From assembly GCF_003627795.1 (NCBI RefSeq), contig NZ_CP032687.1, positions 434,001 to 498,000 of the forward strand: 64,000 bases of DNA, read 5' to 3'. The translations under genes and the position numbers were made by a program. This stretch comes from Rhizobium sp. CCGE531. Its GTDB lineage: Bacteria > Pseudomonadota > Alphaproteobacteria > Rhizobiales > Rhizobiaceae. The notes beneath the pieces were generated by a model, which was not told the DNA's origin, searched no databases, and worked only from the letters and a program-made list of their open reading frames with translations. How positions within the stretch are numbered: position 1 is the first letter of the stretch; each line of letters opens with the position of its first letter. Below, piece after piece: positions 9,015-17,292 of this stretch.

Positions 9015-9311
9015 GCCCGGAAAGGACTACGGTCAAGACAGTAGTTTGTTTCCGAGCGACGAGAACATCTCGGAGCCGACCATAGAGAGCATGGGCGGCC
9101 ACTTCTATCTCGCATCGCAGTTGTTCGAGTAGATCTACTCCGTGATCGGGCATGTCTGCCGGTGCAGGAACTGGATGAGGATAGCGAGGTGGATGGGACG
9201 GCGTGGCCGATGAGACAGGCCCATTAGCCCACGTTCATGAACTTCGCCGCAACGCCCCGTGGTCAGGAACCTTAGCTGCAGCTAGAGGTTAAGTCTCAAA
9301 GGAGCACTCCG

Positions 9312-9542
9312 ATGAGCGACGATTTCAACAGGCCGAACCCAGATCTCAGAACGACACCGGTACGTCGGCAACCTTGGGTGCCATGGGTCGTCATTCTCGC
9401 GATTATTGTGGTCGCAGCTCTCGCCTGGGCTTTCTGGCCGCACACCAGCACGACAAACCCTGACGCCCCACCCCAGACGACGACGACACAGCCGACCACC
9501 ACAACGCCGCCCGCGACAGCACCCGCTCAAAACAATAAATAG
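9312..9542 (+). CDS. Small membrane protein with Thr/Pro-rich tail
   Basis: A 76-residue protein with a good ribosome binding site (AAAGGAG). It has a polar N-terminus (about 1-22), one transmembrane helix (about 25-43), then a low-complexity tail of repeated Thr, Pro and Gln. The layout suggests a single-pass protein with an extended periplasmic tail. Function unknown. Confidence 0.5.
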   Translation: MSDDFNRPNPDLRTTPVRRQPWVPWVVILAIIVVAALAWAFWPHTSTTNPDAPPQTTTTQPTTTTPPATAPAQNNK

Positions 9543-9710
9543 CGGCATTGGGACAAGACCATTCAAAGAATCGGGTGCCACGCGCGTAGCACAACTTTTG
9601 CGTGCTTTTGGAAATAAAAAGTTACCAAAAATGCTCGGACAGGGTTTGTGACCTTAAGTTTGGCCTTTGAGCATTCACTCGCGAATTCTAATATATTGCC
9701 ATATTTCCTC

Positions 9711-9746
9711 CCCCCGCTGAAACGCAAGTAGGCGGGGGCTTTTTCT
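9711..9746 (+). terminator. Rho-independent terminator
   Basis: CCCCCGC (9711-9717) pairs with GCGGGGG (9732-9738) and is followed by CTTTTTCTTT. It lies 170 bases after the gene at 9312 and about 100 bases before 9852, so it ends the upstream transcript or a short RNA from this gap. Confidence 0.65.
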
Positions 9747-9851
9747 TTGCCATGTACCCATTTCCGGCGTACTGTGCCCCATCGATCGGCATTTTACGGC
9801 TACGATCGCTTGGGAGATCATACGCGCTTCTGCCTTATTCAGGAGGAACGC

Positions 9852-10058
9852 ATGGCGTTTGATGTTTGTTATTTCCACGATTTTGAAGACGTTGACGCTC
9901 TGGTAGACGCCGTGAGCGGGTGTTGCAAAAGGCAGAATATCGACCCCATGAGCCCGAACGGTCGAAAACTAATCAGGGTTGTCCTTAACAGGCGCCGATT
10001 AGTGGTCGCTGCCGCCAGAAGCCGGGAAGAGATCGCGCCCTCCGAGTACCTTCATTAG
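9852..10058 (+). CDS. Small hypothetical protein
   Basis: The ATG at 9852 has GGAGG five bases upstream, so it is chosen over the longer frame from 9747. The 68-residue product (MAFDVCYFHDFEDVDALVDA...) has a basic middle (GRKLIRVVLNRRRL). No family recognised. Confidence 0.5.
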   Translation: MAFDVCYFHDFEDVDALVDAVSGCCKRQNIDPMSPNGRKLIRVVLNRRRLVVAAARSREEIAPSEYLH

Positions 10059-10089
10059 CCAGTTGTCACCGTCGCGAACCCACGAAAAA

Positions 10090-10115
10090 GCCCCTATCCG
10101 ATTAGGGATAGGGGC
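10090..10115 (-). terminator. Bidirectional-looking hairpin, U-tract on minus strand
   Basis: GCCCCTATCC and GGATAGGGGC form a perfect 10-bp stem with a six-base loop. On the minus strand it is followed by a run of five T, so it probably ends the leftward phage lysis-type transcript. It may also stop rightward readthrough from 9852. Confidence 0.55.
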
Positions 10116-10466
10116 ACAGTTTCCATGAAGTGCTCTGTTTCAATCGTCAGAGGCACACTTCCGACCGCTGAATTAGAACATGATAATGGCGTGGATGATA
10201 TACGCCCTTCGGCCTGCGGACGCGGCCTGTTCGGCACGGCGCCTACCCCGGAATTGGCAAAAGCGTAAGTGGCGCTGACCCAAGGATGAAGGTTCGCAGT
10301 TGTCACCCGTTTCAGATGACAACTGCGTAGACCCAGAATTCCTTACAATGGAAGAGCGCATCATGATCCTCGCGAATGGGCATGAATGAAGTGACCGCTC
10401 CGGCGGGTTTCTTTTTGCGACGATGTCACGGCCACATCTTCGACAGGGGTGAAGAGCTGCGACAGA
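10116..10466. other. Gap without a supported gene
   Basis: Short frames here lack ribosome binding sites and recognisable domains. Nothing is called. Confidence 0.5.
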
Positions 10467-10895
10467 TCAGCGCTGACTGCCGCTCTGCCGATCCTGCCGT
10501 TGCAGAATCTCGGGAACTACCTTCACGTCGCCGTTCAGCTCGTGAACCGAGGACGTCAGATCCTTGATCGAGGCAAGCACGGACCCGACCGATTGCTCGC
10601 TTGCTGACATTCGATAGCCGAGCGTCTTGATATCGCCCTCGGCGGTCGACTGTCGTGTTTCGATCGCCTGCAGGCGCTGATCGACACGGGCTGAATTCGC
10701 TTCCGCCTGGACGATGAAGTCTTTTCGCCAGCCCTGCAGGTCCTCGATGTCGCGGCTTTTGTTCGCCGTGACCCAAACACCTATGCCGACCGAAGAGGCG
10801 ATCGAGAGAATTCCAACGAGGGTATTGATATTCGCCCCCATCTTCTTCGCGCGTTCCGGCATCTGCATCTCTTCATCTCCGGTTTCGTCAGCCAC
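10467..10895 (-). CDS. Phage-type small membrane-anchored coiled-coil protein
   Basis: A 142-residue product with one hydrophobic segment near the N-terminus (about 25-44, LVGILSIASSVGIGVWV) followed by a long heptad-rich helical region (about 50-125). Proteins of this shape are common in phage lysis regions. It is last in a leftward set with the two small membrane proteins upstream. No specific family can be named. Confidence 0.5.
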   Translation of the reverse strand: MADETGDEEMQMPERAKKMGANINTLVGILSIASSVGIGVWVTANKSRDIEDLQGWRKDFIVQAEANSARVDQRLQAIETRQSTAEGDIKTLGYRMSASEQSVGSVLASIKDLTSSVHELNGDVKVVPEILQRQDRQSGSQR

Positions 10896-10910
10896 TGTTT
10901 TTCACGTCTT

Positions 10911-11003
10911 TCAATTCGGAATGGAGAGGAGACCGGCACCGATGGCGAGTGCAAGGGTGCCGGCACAGACGAAGAATAACGTCAGGAGAACGGCGCTGTT
11001 CAT
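10911..11003 (-). CDS. 30-residue hydrophobic peptide in lysis-like cassette
   Basis: A single hydrophobic helix over nearly the whole length (AVLLTLFFVCAGTLALAIGA). Its ATG overlaps the TGA of the gene at 11000-11251 (ATGA), which argues that it is translated. It is followed by the membrane-anchored coiled-coil gene. It is probably a small accessory of a phage lysis cassette. Confidence 0.45.
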   Translation of the reverse strand: MNSAVLLTLFFVCAGTLALAIGAGLLSIPN

Positions 11004-11251
11004 TTCTCGACCGGAGGCTCAGGCTTGATGAGGCCGCCGAAACCGTCTCGTATGACGTTGATCAGCGTTTTGGACGCCGCAAGAACGGTGATCGCAACCG
11101 TCGTGTAGGTCGGGCTGATCGAGGACTGCGAGCATTCCAGGAGGCCGGCCGCAGTCGTCGTGCAGCCGGTGGCGATCAGGAATGCCGTGACGGCCGCGAG
11201 AACGGCGATCAGGATATTCGGAAGATTGTGAATTGCGTTCGTATTGAACAT
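11000..11251 (-). CDS. Holin-like two-helix membrane protein
   Basis: The ATG at 11251 has AAGGA eight bases upstream. The 83-residue product has two hydrophobic segments (about 10-32 and 42-62) and a short charged tail, typical of holins. The same frame stays open upstream to 11485 (an Ala-rich stretch from MCSALEIAHVAFSAVAA), so either a preceding gene has lost its stop or the protein is longer. It is coupled to the 30-residue peptide downstream. Confidence 0.45.
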   Translation of the reverse strand: MFNTNAIHNLPNILIAVLAAVTAFLIATGCTTTAAGLLECSQSSISPTYTTVAITVLAASKTLINVIRDGFGGLIKPEPPVEK

Positions 11252-11577
11252 GATGGTTTTCCTTTGCTGAGCGGCCTTGGCCTGCTGGAGAGCGCTGGAG
11301 ACGACCGCATAGGCCTGTGCGACGAGCACAACGGCATTGACGGCGGTGGTGTGGGATGGATCGGCGCAGATCGTCTCGACGCCCGCGTAGGCGGCGCCTT
11401 CCTTGGACACTGTAGCCGGCTTGATCTTGCCGGTGGCAGCGACCGCGGAGAACGCCACATGGGCGATTTCGAGGGCCGAGCACATGCCAGAGCGCCGGTG
11501 CCGCAGTTGAAGACGACGGACGTTGCGCCGTCGAATATCCGAAGGCTTCGATGCTCCCGACAGTGGGGCGCGGGTAA

Positions 11578-12070
11578 TGACCGACTTGACGAATGCTCGC
11601 AACGCTGAAGCAAACCGACTCTACGGCGCCGCTCGCGGGCAGGCCACACCGGTCGATATCTCGCCGGTGCTCGATACGATTGACCAGACGCTTTCTCCCG
11701 GCGTCACACGAACGTCATCTGATCCGAAATCCATCCGTATCGTTTCCGACGAAGGGGAATTCTTCGTCGCAGAGGTCAATCAGATCATAGTCGATTGGGT
11801 AAATGGCGGGGGCATGATCGCCGATTATGTTGCGCCAATCGTTGTCCCTGAGATGGTTTCAGCGCGCCATTCAAACTGCAGCTCCTCGCTGCAGGCCTTC
11901 TCGACCAGGTCGATGGATGGGTGAAAACGCAGGACCGATCGGTGCAGATCGCCTATGAATATTCCGGCTCGTTCGTCAAATCGTCGCCGATGATGCAGGA
12001 GGGCTTTCAGGCGATGGGCTTCACGCCCCAGCAGATCGACGACTTCTTCACCGCGGCGGCGAAGCTGTGA
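11578..12070 (+). pseudogene. Phage virion-protein-like remnant (frameshifted)
   Basis: The first frame reads NARNAEANRLYGAARGQ and SPVLDTIDQTLSPGVTR, a pattern seen in phage internal virion or ejection proteins. A frame change near 11860 leads to a second coherent stretch (LLAAGLLDQVDGWVKTQDRS ... TPQQIDDFFTAAAKL) ending at 12070. A single intact gene is not present. Confidence 0.4.
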
Positions 12071-12452
12071 CGTTCTGGAGCGGTCTTTAGTGAAATGGCC
12101 CCACCTCAAGGCAGTGAGGCAGGGCCGAGGAACCGGGTGTGGTTCATTGTGCGCGAGCAAATTTCCGGGGGGCGTTTTGCTCGCGCAACGGTCCGTTACC
12201 ACACGATGAAATCAAACTGAATGCCGGTTGCTGCCGAAGCTATCCAAAAAAGGAAAAAACATCGTGGATCGCGCGAAATTCTTCGCCGCGGTGCGCCCAT
12301 GGTCGTCAGTCGCGGATAGAGCCGATCCAGCGATCTTGAAGGGTTTCGCCTTCGGTCAACTCGCGATATTCAATGGCTGAGCCGTTCCGTCGACGCATGA
12401 CCGGCCCTTCGATCCATTTGCCATTGATATCCACGACCTGATTGCGCGCGAA
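12071..12452. other. Degenerate phage-derived stretch
   Basis: On the minus strand about 43 codons ending at 12306 (NGKWIEGPVMRRRNGSA ... RWIGSIRD) look like the tail of a phage gene without a start. Otherwise nothing is supported. Confidence 0.3.
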
Positions 12453-13275
12453 TTACGGGCGCCACTTATCGGAGATCAGAAAGGTCAACACGCTTGTCTC
12501 CGATCGCTCCTGTTGGTCCTTGAGCCCATCACAGTAGAACAGTTTCACGGAATAACAATCTGGGCGCTCCTCGTGGCGCTTTTTCTTTTGGAGCACTCCC
12601 CTAATCTAACGGCGCGGCCGATAAGCGTCGCCGCTGCTCGGCTGAAAGCGATTGCGCGTCTGATCAATGGTTTGCCAGGTGCGTTTTGCAACCCATGGCA
12701 CTTCTTTCCACTTTCGAGCCAGACCATGGACAAAGTCCTTGCGATCGAGATGGTCTTATTCAACCACCTCATGGCTCTGATCCTCATTCGCCTCATAGCG
12801 AGGCCACATGACGCCGCGGGCGTTGGTCGCCAGGTCATCACGCACGAGCTTCATGCTCTCGTGGATGTCCTGCAAGTCGAAGGACGTTACGAGCGAACGT
12901 TCAAGAATCTCGCTGGCATGGCGGTGATCGCCTTCCGATCCTTGAAGCGTGACGTCACCACCGGTGCGGGCGGCCGGGCATAGATCGAAGGTTTTAGAAC
13001 CTCGATGTTTGCCCAGAGGATTTGCATCTCGCGTTCGGCATTCTCGCCGGAAAGCGCCTTCAGGTTGGCGTACACCTTATCGATGTTGTCGAACTTGTCC
13101 GGGTATTCCTGGAAATACTTCTCGGCATCCGTGATGTCCTGAAGCCACGCCTTGGATGCGCGCATGTCGGCATTCGGATCATCCTTCTTCGGATCATCCG
13201 TTGCCAATCAGTCTCATCGTCGATTTCATCGCTCGCGACGAGTTGGACGTTGTTGGTAACTATGTTCTTGACCAC
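12453..13275 (-). pseudogene. Phage portal-like protein, decayed
   Basis: Reading leftward, an N-terminal piece (from 13275, NIVTNNVQLVASDEIDDETDW) changes frame near 13210. It continues as DMRASKAWLQDITDAEKYF, NIDKVYANLKALSG and EIEVLKPSIYARPPAPVV-like text, then DLATNARGVMWPRY and, after an in-frame stop, DHLDRKDFVHGLARKWKEV. This order resembles portal proteins of rhizobial podophage-like elements. At least one frameshift and two stops, plus missing length, show it is dead. Confidence 0.5.
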
Positions 13276-13297
13276 GGCGATATCACCACCGTCCAGA

Positions 13298-13408
13298 TTA
13301 TCTTCCGGTGATCAAGCTTGTCTGCCAAGTCACGGCGCGGCGAATAGCCTGCGCCGCGTTTGCCATGGCCTTGTCTTGCTCGGATTGGGTATAGGGGATG
13401 GTCGTCAT
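13298..13408 (-). CDS. 36-residue phage-associated peptide
   Basis: The ATG overlaps the stop of the ubiquitin-like gene at 13405 (ATGA). The product, MTTIPYTQSEQDKAMANAAQ..., is helical and basic at its end. It lies between the ubiquitin-like gene and the portal remnant. Function unknown. Confidence 0.35.
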   Translation of the reverse strand: MTTIPYTQSEQDKAMANAAQAIRRAVTWQTSLITGR

Positions 13409-13821
13409 GCTGAATCCGTGACGATGCAATTGAAGATCATGCCGTCTTCGAGCTTGACCAGTTTCCCTAGGTACATGAAGCCAGAGCGCTGGATGTCATC
13501 GCGGCGCTCGCCTTCGTAGGTGACGCTCACATATGCAGGCTGTTTTGCGAGTTGGCAGATCTGCTCGTGGCTGACAGATTTACCATCTATCTCGTGCTCA
13601 TCGCGATTAACGATGATCTTGGCCGGCTTATAGGGAAAGCCAGTGGCGCTGCCGATTGCAACGTTAGCCTCCCTACATGCGAGGGCCTCCGCTGGCGAAA
13701 AGTGATCATGGTCGCAGCCGACGTGAAAGCCGCCGCCCTCATCGCTCTGAGCGCAGAGATGCCATAAGCCTGAAGGCTTGCCCTCAATCTTACGCTCTGG
13801 CGGGCCGACAAACCAAACCAT
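13405..13821 (-). CDS. Phage-associated protein with ubiquitin-like domain
   Basis: A 138-residue product with an AGGGA site eight bases before the ATG. The N-terminal half (about 1-65) has several His and Cys residues (GLWHLCAQ, FHVGCDHDHF). The C-terminal half (about 68-138) has the shape of a bacterial multiubiquitin-type beta-grasp domain: KIIVNRDEHEI, SHEQICQLA, YVSVTYEG, then KLEDGMIFNCIVTD at the end. Position inside the decayed prophage suggests phage origin. The domain call is from pattern only. Confidence 0.45.
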   Translation of the reverse strand: MVWFVGPPERKIEGKPSGLWHLCAQSDEGGGFHVGCDHDHFSPAEALACREANVAIGSATGFPYKPAKIIVNRDEHEIDGKSVSHEQICQLAKQPAYVSVTYEGERRDDIQRSGFMYLGKLVKLEDGMIFNCIVTDSA

Positions 13822-14323
13822 TTTAACGTTCCCTTATCGATCTTGAAGGCGGCGAAGGCTACCGTCTGAGCGCCGTAGCGCTTTACTCAGGACGGAACGG
13901 CCACTCCCGAACCGCGACCTTCACGAATCACTATCTGCCGTCCTGATTTGGCTCCGCCGTTGCAACGATCGCAGCAACCGATATTCGTGAATGGACGCTT
14001 GGCTCACTACCCATCAGCGGAAATTGTACCGGGAAGCGACGCCGTAGCGCCGGCGGATAAATGTCACCTCTTCCCGATCTGTTTCGCGCCCCTGGCTCAT
14101 GATTGCCATTTCCGGCCTGCAGGATATTTCCTGACCTGAGGCGTTCCAGCGCTTGCGTGAATTTGGTTGCAGCTCCGGAATTGAACCAGATGTTTCGAGG
14201 TTATGAGCCACGCGGCTTACCGTTTGCCCTGCCTGCGCGCGAATTCCCCTACCATCCTCCAAACGGACAGGTTGCGACACATTCTTCGCGATATTATTCT
14301 TCGCTTAAATTAGGGCTGGGCCA
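13822..14323. other. Gap without a supported gene
   Basis: Several short overlapping frames on both strands show no ribosome binding site or domain. The last 40 bases are AT-rich and probably hold the promoter of the gene at 14324. Confidence 0.4.
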
Positions 14324-15076
14324 ATGAAACGATTCTTGATTGTTTTTTTGCTGTCTGCGTTGCCTGGATTTGCTCGCGCGGATGCGTGTAACACAGACTG
14401 CAACAACAAGTGCTGCCGAACCATCCAGATAACTCCCTTCGACAGAAACTCTATCTGTGATCCTGCATGCAAAGCGAGCTGCGAGGCGGCGAAGGGCATT
14501 TGCAGAGCGGGAGGACACAGCCTTCCCTCAATACCGAGCTTAGTCAATGAAGTGACGAAACTGCTGGAGCAATCCTGCTCAAGTGCATTCGAAACGATCA
14601 CGAAAGCCGTCGTATTCTCTCAGCCGTTCTACGGAGCTGGCTCGGACTACCTCATCAATTCATCCCGAGACGTCCTCGTGCAGACCAGGCTGTTTGCTTC
14701 CCAAGAATTCGGTGGTGTGACGATACGCTGGTGCAGACTTCTACAACATACCGCCGGCATGACACCTGATCCAAATTTGATCTGCATCAACGATGATCTC
14801 TTTAAGAACAATCAACCCTTGGAGACGGCGATAACCATCGCGCACGAAATGACGCATATTCGGGAATATAGGCGGATGGCGACAACCGACAGCTTTAAAT
14901 GCGAATATTCGAAGGAATATGTTCGTTGCGGTGGGCGGCAAGACCGCTGCATGCCTCTTGAACGTGAAGCATATGACTTTGAAGACGGCGTCGCTTGCCC
15001 GACATTGACTAATTTGTATTACCACGGAACCGTCAATGCACAGGCATTTTGCACTAATCGAGCTAGCAGAAGATGA
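14324..15076 (+). CDS. Secreted Cys-rich zincin-like metallopeptidase
   Basis: The 250-residue product has a signal peptide (MKRFLIVFLLSALPGFARA, cleavage near residue 20). A Cys-rich segment follows (ACNTDCNNKCCR, CDPACKASCEAAKGIC). A zinc-peptidase motif AHEMTHIREY lies at about residues 181-190, with a possible third ligand in REAYDFE. The HExxH setting resembles DUF4157-type secreted peptidases. Its last codons overlap the next gene by four bases, so the two products probably act together. Confidence 0.6.
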   Translation: MKRFLIVFLLSALPGFARADACNTDCNNKCCRTIQITPFDRNSICDPACKASCEAAKGICRAGGHSLPSIPSLVNEVTKLLEQSCSSAFETITKAVVFSQPFYGAGSDYLINSSRDVLVQTRLFASQEFGGVTIRWCRLLQHTAGMTPDPNLICINDDLFKNNQPLETAITIAHEMTHIREYRRMATTDSFKCEYSKEYVRCGGRQDRCMPLEREAYDFEDGVACPTLTNLYYHGTVNAQAFCTNRASRR

Positions 15077-15564
15077 CTCGGCTAGGTGCGGGCGCCATGA
15101 TCAAAGAGCTAATTACATTTTTCTTGAAAATTTGGGTCCTTTTCGGCACCTTTTATTTGGCGGTCATAGTAGCCGACAGATACGACCTCGTGCCACCGCC
15201 GCCGCGGAAGTGGGTGGCGGAACTCCACAATGCTCGTGATCTGGTCGACAAGGCGAACGAGCTTGCAGACAAGACTCAACCCGTCACGAAAGCGGTGTCG
15301 GATGTGGCAAACGCATTAACCGCGCCACTCCAGCTGCTGACGCAAGTGCTGAAAGCAATTCCGCAATTGCCCACAGGTTCGGCCGGAGTGCCAGGGTTAC
15401 CTACCGGGGTCCCGCAGCTTCCCGGTACGGTCCCAGGTTTGCCAGGGGGATCGTCAAACCCCTTGCCAAATATACTACAGCATGTCCCTAGCCCCGTCCC
15501 AACCGTTCCAGGCCCCATTCAAAAAATCATCCCCGGACCGGTCAAAAAAATCCTGCCATTTTGA
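15073..15564 (+). CDS. Membrane-anchored Pro/Gly-rich protein
   Basis: A 163-residue protein with one N-terminal transmembrane helix (about 16-36), a helical region (about 50-90), then a low-complexity tail of Pro-Gly-Leu/Val-rich repeats (VPGLPTGVPQLPGTVPGLPG) to the C-terminus. The ATG at 15073 overlaps the stop of the metallopeptidase. The repeats suggest an extended periplasmic arm. Function unknown. Confidence 0.5.
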   Translation: MTRLGAGAMIKELITFFLKIWVLFGTFYLAVIVADRYDLVPPPPRKWVAELHNARDLVDKANELADKTQPVTKAVSDVANALTAPLQLLTQVLKAIPQLPTGSAGVPGLPTGVPQLPGTVPGLPGGSSNPLPNILQHVPSPVPTVPGPIQKIIPGPVKKILPF

Positions 15565-15740
15565 GAATCGTTCATCCAAATACGTTCTGGCGCGGCAGAG
15601 CGCTCAACACTGGGGATTTGCAGGCGTCCAAAACGGCGCAGTTCTTCTATTGGGCCGTTTACACATGATCGGCGGCGGGACCGGCAGCAGCAGAGCGCAA
15701 AGCATGTGGAGCGCAAACAGTCATCCCAACGACAAATGAT

Positions 15741-16410
15741 CTATGCTGCTTCGCTGAATTCATCAAGGCTCACGTCATCCTCAAGCCTGTTCAGCAGTTC
15801 GATTATCCCCAAGACGTGCGCCTTCAACTTCTCGTCCAGCTTTCCGAGCGTGTTCTCTGCGTGATAGCGCAGCGAAACGGTTCGGCCGCGCCCTCGTGGC
15901 AAAAGGCGCCCTAGCTGCGTATTGAGGTGCTTTCGGCGCTTGTGGCGAGCATCTTCCGTCGCGCTGGCCTTGGCGAAGCGATAGGCTTGCTGCTTGTCGA
16001 AGCCTGCCGACATCAGCGCCTGGATATCCTCTTCGCATGCTATCGGTCCGCCATCGCGGCTTAGGGAAACCATACCCCCTACCCCGTCCACGCCCCGAAT
16101 CCGATCGAAGCCGCTGGTTTGGATTCTCCGGTGCATTCCACTCGAAATGCTTCCTGATCCAGACCCATTTCGTCGTTTCGCAACGGTTTGCGAAACCCTT
16201 GGCGAACTGTTCGCTGAACGCTTTGCGAACCCTTTCGATATCCGACTGAAGGTCTTCGCAAACGTAGCCGTCCGGTAGCCTCATGACGCCAGCGATAGTG
16301 CCGTGCGGGCTGGTCAGCAGATAGATCGCCAGCGCCCTGTCGTCTTCGCTCATGGATCGAATGGTGGCGCTGGACCAGAATGACGAGTGTACTTTGCCAT
16401 AGTCTCGCAT
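15741..16410 (-). pseudogene. Phage replication-protein-like remnant
   Basis: From the ATG at 16410 the frame reads RDYGKVHSSFWSSATIRSMS, LAIYLLTSPHGTIAGVMRLP and KWVWIRKHFEWNAPENPNQ, the conserved front half of a phage DnaD/O-like replication protein. Near 16140 the coherent text changes frame, and a separate basic frame runs to 15741. Its upstream region is replaced by an IS30 fragment beginning at 16439. Confidence 0.55.
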
Positions 16411-16438
16411 CAGGGCCGCTCTTCTCCCCCCGGTGCCA

Positions 16439-16564
16439 TCTATCGTGAGATCAGGCGCAATACGCTCCATGACCGTAAACTTCCCGAATATAGTGGCTAC
16501 GTCTCGACGGTTGCCGACGATATCGCCAAGAAACGCCGGCGACGCTTGAGAAAGCTGCGACGTC
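16439..16564 (+). repeat. 126-bp direct repeat, copy 2 (IS30 segment)
   Basis: Near-identical to 7568-7693, in the same orientation, 8.9 kb away. Confidence 0.8.
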
Positions 16565-16803
16565 ACCCGCATCTGCGTCGCATGGTCATTGAGAAACTGG
16601 AGGCTCACTGGTCACCGGAACAAATTGCCGGGCGTTTTCTGGCCGACAGCATCAGTCTTGTTCGCATCTGCAAAGAGGATCTGCCGCTTCATTTATGGCA
16701 AGAAGGATTAGGGGTTCGGCCTCTATGGCTATCTGCCGTAGGTGCGTCGCAAACGCCGGCCTCGCGGCTCCAGAAGGAGATAACCAAGCATTCTTCGTCT
16801 TGA
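16439..16803 (+). pseudogene. IS30-family transposase, internal fragment
   Basis: The frame begins inside the transposase (YREIRRNTLHDRKLPEYSG), repeats 7568-7693, and continues with HLRRMVIEKLEAHWSPEQIAGR of the IS30 family. It then loses frame near 16675; the expected YGKK-type text is found in another frame. The N-terminus is missing. Confidence 0.7.
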
Positions 16804-16812
16804 TAAGCGCAG

Positions 16813-16907
16813 TGTCCGAGTCTCGACAATGTCGGACCCAGGACAAGGCACGATGAGCGCCATCTGATTGGTTTAGAACAATGTTGCCGTATGGCACGAT
16901 ACATGCA
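16813..16907 (+). promoter_or_regulatory. NifA upstream sites and sigma-54 promoter
   Basis: Two exact TGT-N10-ACA NifA sites lie at 16813-16828 and 16830-16845. Forty-seven bases further on is TGGCACGATACATGCA (16892-16907), with GG-N10-GC spacing as required for sigma-54 (-24/-12). The order and spacing fit a nif promoter reading rightward toward the operon at 17293. The same tandem-site layout occurs at 36526. Confidence 0.8.
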
Positions 16908-17292
16908 CCCACCGTCCGAAAAGCGCTGCGCCAAGGAGGAGGAATTATCCCACGATAGCTCACCGGTTGGGTACATTGTGCCCAGCTTGCTGCTGCGCCC
17001 GCTTACGGTATGGGACTGAGGAAGAACGGCCAGCCTGTTCTGTGAGCCTCGTGGCGGCGCAACAGAGCAGCCCTTGTTATGACCAATCTAATCAACGTTC
17101 AGGAAAGGGCAAATGACACTTCACATCGGATACGGGCGGCGTGCGTCAAGCGTTGCCGACCCGAATTCAAAACGATGTCCTGGGACCGCCGTTGCAACTT
17201 AGGACAGTGGTCAGCTACGAGGCTAACTGCATTTGCGGGCGTTGCTTCCAGCGGTTTTCTTGAGATCCCACAAACTTTCTGGGTTAGGAAAA
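16908..17292 (+). other. Leader between nif-type promoter and operon
   Basis: No gene is supported in this 385-bp stretch. A strong AAGGAGGAGG (near 16935) is followed by no usable start, so a nif gene may have been lost here. Confidence 0.4.

Noticed and set aside
16411..16608. N-terminal extension of the phage replication remnant.
   Set aside because: This part is the antisense of the IS30 fragment and not original coding sequence.
16861..16885. Partial nod-box-like sequence on the minus strand (CCAATC ... ACAATG).
   Set aside because: Only the 3' CCAATC part fits. The ATC-N9-GAT core repeats are missing and no nod-type gene follows on that strand.
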